Source: an uncultured Clostridia bacterium | Lineage (GTDB): Bacteria > Bacillota > Clostridia > Christensenellales > CAG-138 | Direction: 5' to 3' | DNA length: 15,350 nt | Assembly: GCA_937915925.1 (NCBI GenBank) | Contig: CALGGM010000209.1 | Location: 1-15,350, forward strand | Part shown: piece after piece, positions 14,289-15,350 of the stretch | Position numbering within the stretch: position 1 is the stretch's first letter | Layout: each line of letters begins with the position of its first letter | The notes under the pieces: generated by a model | The model's database searches: none | Seen by the model: only the letters and a program-made list of their open reading frames with translations | Told to the model about the DNA's origin: nothing | Made by a program: the position numbers and the translations under genes

Positions 14289-15024
14289 ATCCATAATGTA
14301 CATTCGGCGTTGAAACAGGCGCCGGATCAGGCGGTTCGGACGAATCTGATCTCCCGCAATCCCTGTACCTATGTGCACTTGCCGAAAAAAGGAAAGCATC
14401 GATTATGTCATTCCGACGCCGGAACAGCTCGGTTCGCTTCTGAAAGGGCTGTCGGAGCAAAGCACCTACTATCCGATCCTCATTTGTGCCGTTCTCGGCT
14501 GCCGGCGCGGCGAGGCGCTGGGATTGCAATGGCAGGACATTGATTTCCAGAAGAACACCGTGCATATACGCAGGGCTTACATCTATAATTCATTGACCCA
14601 GTGTAATGAAATCGGCGAGCTGAAAACGAAGAACAGCAAGCGCGTCCTGCCTTTGCCGGAAATGCTGAAAACAGAATTGTTGAAGCTGAAGGAACGGAAC
14701 GCCGTCATCTGCAAGGAGCTCGGCGTCGATATTCCATATCTGTGCATCAATGATATGGGTCAGATGCTGACGCCGAATCTTTGCTCGCATCACTTCCACT
14801 ATGCGGCAAAGAAAGTTGGGCTCGAAGGGATGCGATTGCATGATCTTCGCCATACGGTCGTCACCTATATGTTGGATGCAGGCGAGAATCCGAGAACAGT
14901 ACAGGAATTTGTCGGACATTCCGATCCGGGCTTTATGCTGCGGCAGTACGCGCATGTGCTGGAGAAAAGCAAGAGGCAGGCAAGTGATGCTCTGATGCGA
15001 AACCTGTTCGGGCAAAAAGCTTGA
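14289..15024 (+). pseudogene. Decayed phage-type tyrosine integrase (truncated, frameshifted)
   Basis: The catalytic domain is well preserved in the frame ending at 15024. Counting from the ATG at 14371, Arg45 is in GCRRGEALGLQWQDID, a lysine is in LKTKNSKRVLPL, HDLRHT supplies His157 and Arg160, GHSD supplies His183, and RQYAHV supplies the nucleophile Tyr193. Upstream, a different frame encodes the end of the core-binding domain (NVHSALKQAPDQAVRTNLIS, then RNPCTYVHLPKK). The two frames join if one A is removed from the A6 run at 14385-14390. That upstream frame is stopped by TGA at 14286, and nothing before it resembles the N-terminal arm-binding domain. So the gene has lost about its first third and carries one frameshift. 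The ATG at 14371 has no ribosome site and lies mid-protein. It is a remnant of a mobile element next to a tRNA locus. Confidence 0.8.
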
Positions 15025-15040
15025 CTTTTGCTTCCTCATC

Positions 15041-15114
15041 TTGGGAGCAGTTTGGGAGCAGCAAGGGAAACAGCAAAAACACGGTTTTTCGAGCTGCTCC
15101 CATTTTGCTCCCAA
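15041..15114. repeat. Nested inverted repeat downstream of the integrase remnant
   Basis: Direct repeats TTGGGAGCAG (15041-15050) and TTGGGAGCAG (15052-15061) are mirrored by GCTGCTCCC (15093-15101) and TGCTCCCAA (15106-15114). They can form two stacked 9-bp stems (15041-15049 with 15106-15114; 15054-15062 with 15093-15101). The element lies between the integrase stop and the tRNA-Cys 3' end, where an attachment site with integrase-binding repeats would be expected. It could also serve as a terminator for the integrase. Both readings are inference. Confidence 0.55.
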
Positions 15115-15143
15115 ATCAGCAAATGAGCACAAGGCGAGACAGA

Positions 15144-15180
15144 AGAAAGCCCCAAAACACTGAGGTTTTTGGGGCTTTCT
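15144..15180 (-). terminator. Terminator after tRNA-Cys
   Basis: A perfect 14-bp stem (AGAAAGCCCCAAAA / TTTTGGGGCTTTCT) with a 9-base loop starts 2 bases after the encoded CCA end of tRNA-Cys. Both arms carry A or T runs, so it can stop transcription from either side, including read-through from the integrase remnant. Confidence 0.75.
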
Positions 15181-15181
15181 T

Positions 15182-15255
15182 TGGAGGCGCCACCCGGAAT
15201 CGAACCGGGGATAAGGGTTTTGCAGACCCGTGCCTTACCGCTTGGCCATGGCGCC
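15182..15255 (-). tRNA. tRNA-Cys (anticodon GCA)
   Basis: The acceptor stem pairs GGCGCCA with TGGCGCC, with discriminator U73 as required by cysteinyl-tRNA synthetase, and the CCA end is encoded (15182-15184). The anticodon loop CTGCAAA gives GCA at 15221-15223. The T arm is CCCGG-TTCGAAT-CCGGG. The D arm contains GCC-AAGCGGTAA-GGC. The outermost anticodon-stem pair (27-43) is C opposite U, a mismatch. Confidence 0.95.
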
Positions 15256-15271
15256 GTACCTTGTATGAAAA

Positions 15272-15295
15272 AGCGGCGTTTTGCCGCTCTTTTTT
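15272..15295. terminator. Bidirectional terminator-like hairpin between the two tRNAs
   Basis: AGCGGC (15272-15277) pairs with GCCGCT (15283-15288) around a 5-base loop. T-rich sequence follows on the plus strand, and the minus strand reads GCCGCTTTTTC. On the minus strand it lies just after the tRNA-Gly CCA end, so it probably ends that transcript and makes tRNA-Cys a separate or read-through unit. Confidence 0.6.
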
Positions 15296-15296
15296 G

Positions 15297-15350
15297 TGGA
15301 GCGGGAAACGGGGCTCGAACCCGCCACCTCAGCCTTGGCAAGGCTGCGCT
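15297..15350 (-). tRNA. tRNA-Gly (anticodon GCC), 5' end outside window
   Basis: The visible 3' part holds the anticodon arm CAGCC-TTGCCAA-GGCTG with anticodon GCC (15337-15339), the T arm GCGGG-TTCGAGC-CCCGT, the 3' acceptor strand TTCCCGC, discriminator U and encoded CCA (15297-15299). The D arm and the 5' acceptor strand lie beyond the right edge. Confidence 0.93.

Noticed and set aside
14385..14390. Programmed frameshifting in the integrase A6 run
   Set aside because: The upstream part is truncated by a stop and lacks the N-terminal domain, so decay or a sequencing error explains it better than recoding.
15036..15341. A 101-codon minus-strand open frame near the right edge
   Set aside because: It spans tRNA-Cys, part of tRNA-Gly and two terminators, and so cannot be a protein gene.
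1..15350. CRISPR array or defence system
   Set aside because: No regularly spaced direct repeats with unique spacers, and no cas, restriction or toxin-antitoxin-like genes were seen.

Overview
The window is GC-rich chromosomal DNA from a low-complexity-poor, gene-dense anaerobe, most likely a Gram-positive member of the Clostridia or a related gut Firmicute. Evidence is the strong GGAGG-type ribosome sites, lipoprotein signal peptides with no sign of outer-membrane proteins, protein families typical of clostridia (SPL-type radical SAM, clostridial AlkD-like repair protein, anaerobic CbiK/CbiL cobalamin enzymes), tRNAs with encoded CCA ends, and dispersed hairpin repeats of a kind common in such genomes. 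The species cannot be named from this sequence. Almost every protein gene lies on the minus strand.

Layout by rising coordinate. 1-1093: N-terminal 364 codons of a surface lipoprotein with a Gly/Pro repeat and a Gly/Thr-rich, probably beta-helical body. 1094-1518: non-coding, filled with hairpin repeats, including two copies of one repeat in opposite orientation. 1519-3509: a compact minus-strand cluster (FlK-like thioesterase, a 99-residue orphan, an ABM-type small monooxygenase-like protein, a radical SAM protein). 3543-4214: an AlkD-like DNA alkylation repair protein. 4354-5945: an overlapping pair, a lipoprotein fusing a rhodanese domain to a cyclophilin-like domain, then an HSL-type alpha/beta hydrolase, with a good candidate promoter upstream.

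The centrepiece is 6124-14165, a single minus-strand operon of nine genes. A promoter (TTGTTG-17-TATAAT) is followed by a cobalamin riboswitch with a recognisable L5-L13 kissing-loop complementarity and an intrinsic terminator. Then come cobI/cbiL, an ABC-2 type ATPase and permease, cbiK, a membrane-anchored secreted protein with two NEAT-like repeats, a Met8-type precorrin-2 dehydrogenase, and a FecBCD-type uptake system (lipoprotein, permease, ATPase), closed by a terminator. The three enzymes catalyse three consecutive steps: precorrin-2 to sirohydrochlorin, cobalt insertion, and C20 methylation to cobalt-factor III. So one B12-sensing leader appears to control entry into the anaerobic corrin pathway, a likely supply system for metal, heme or tetrapyrrole, and an unexplained ABC-2 exporter.

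14289-15350: on the plus strand, a decayed tyrosine integrase (N-terminus lost, one frameshift in an A6 run) followed by a nested inverted repeat, and then two minus-strand tRNA genes, tRNA-Cys(GCA) and the 3' part of tRNA-Gly(GCC). This looks like an old integration scar beside a tRNA locus.
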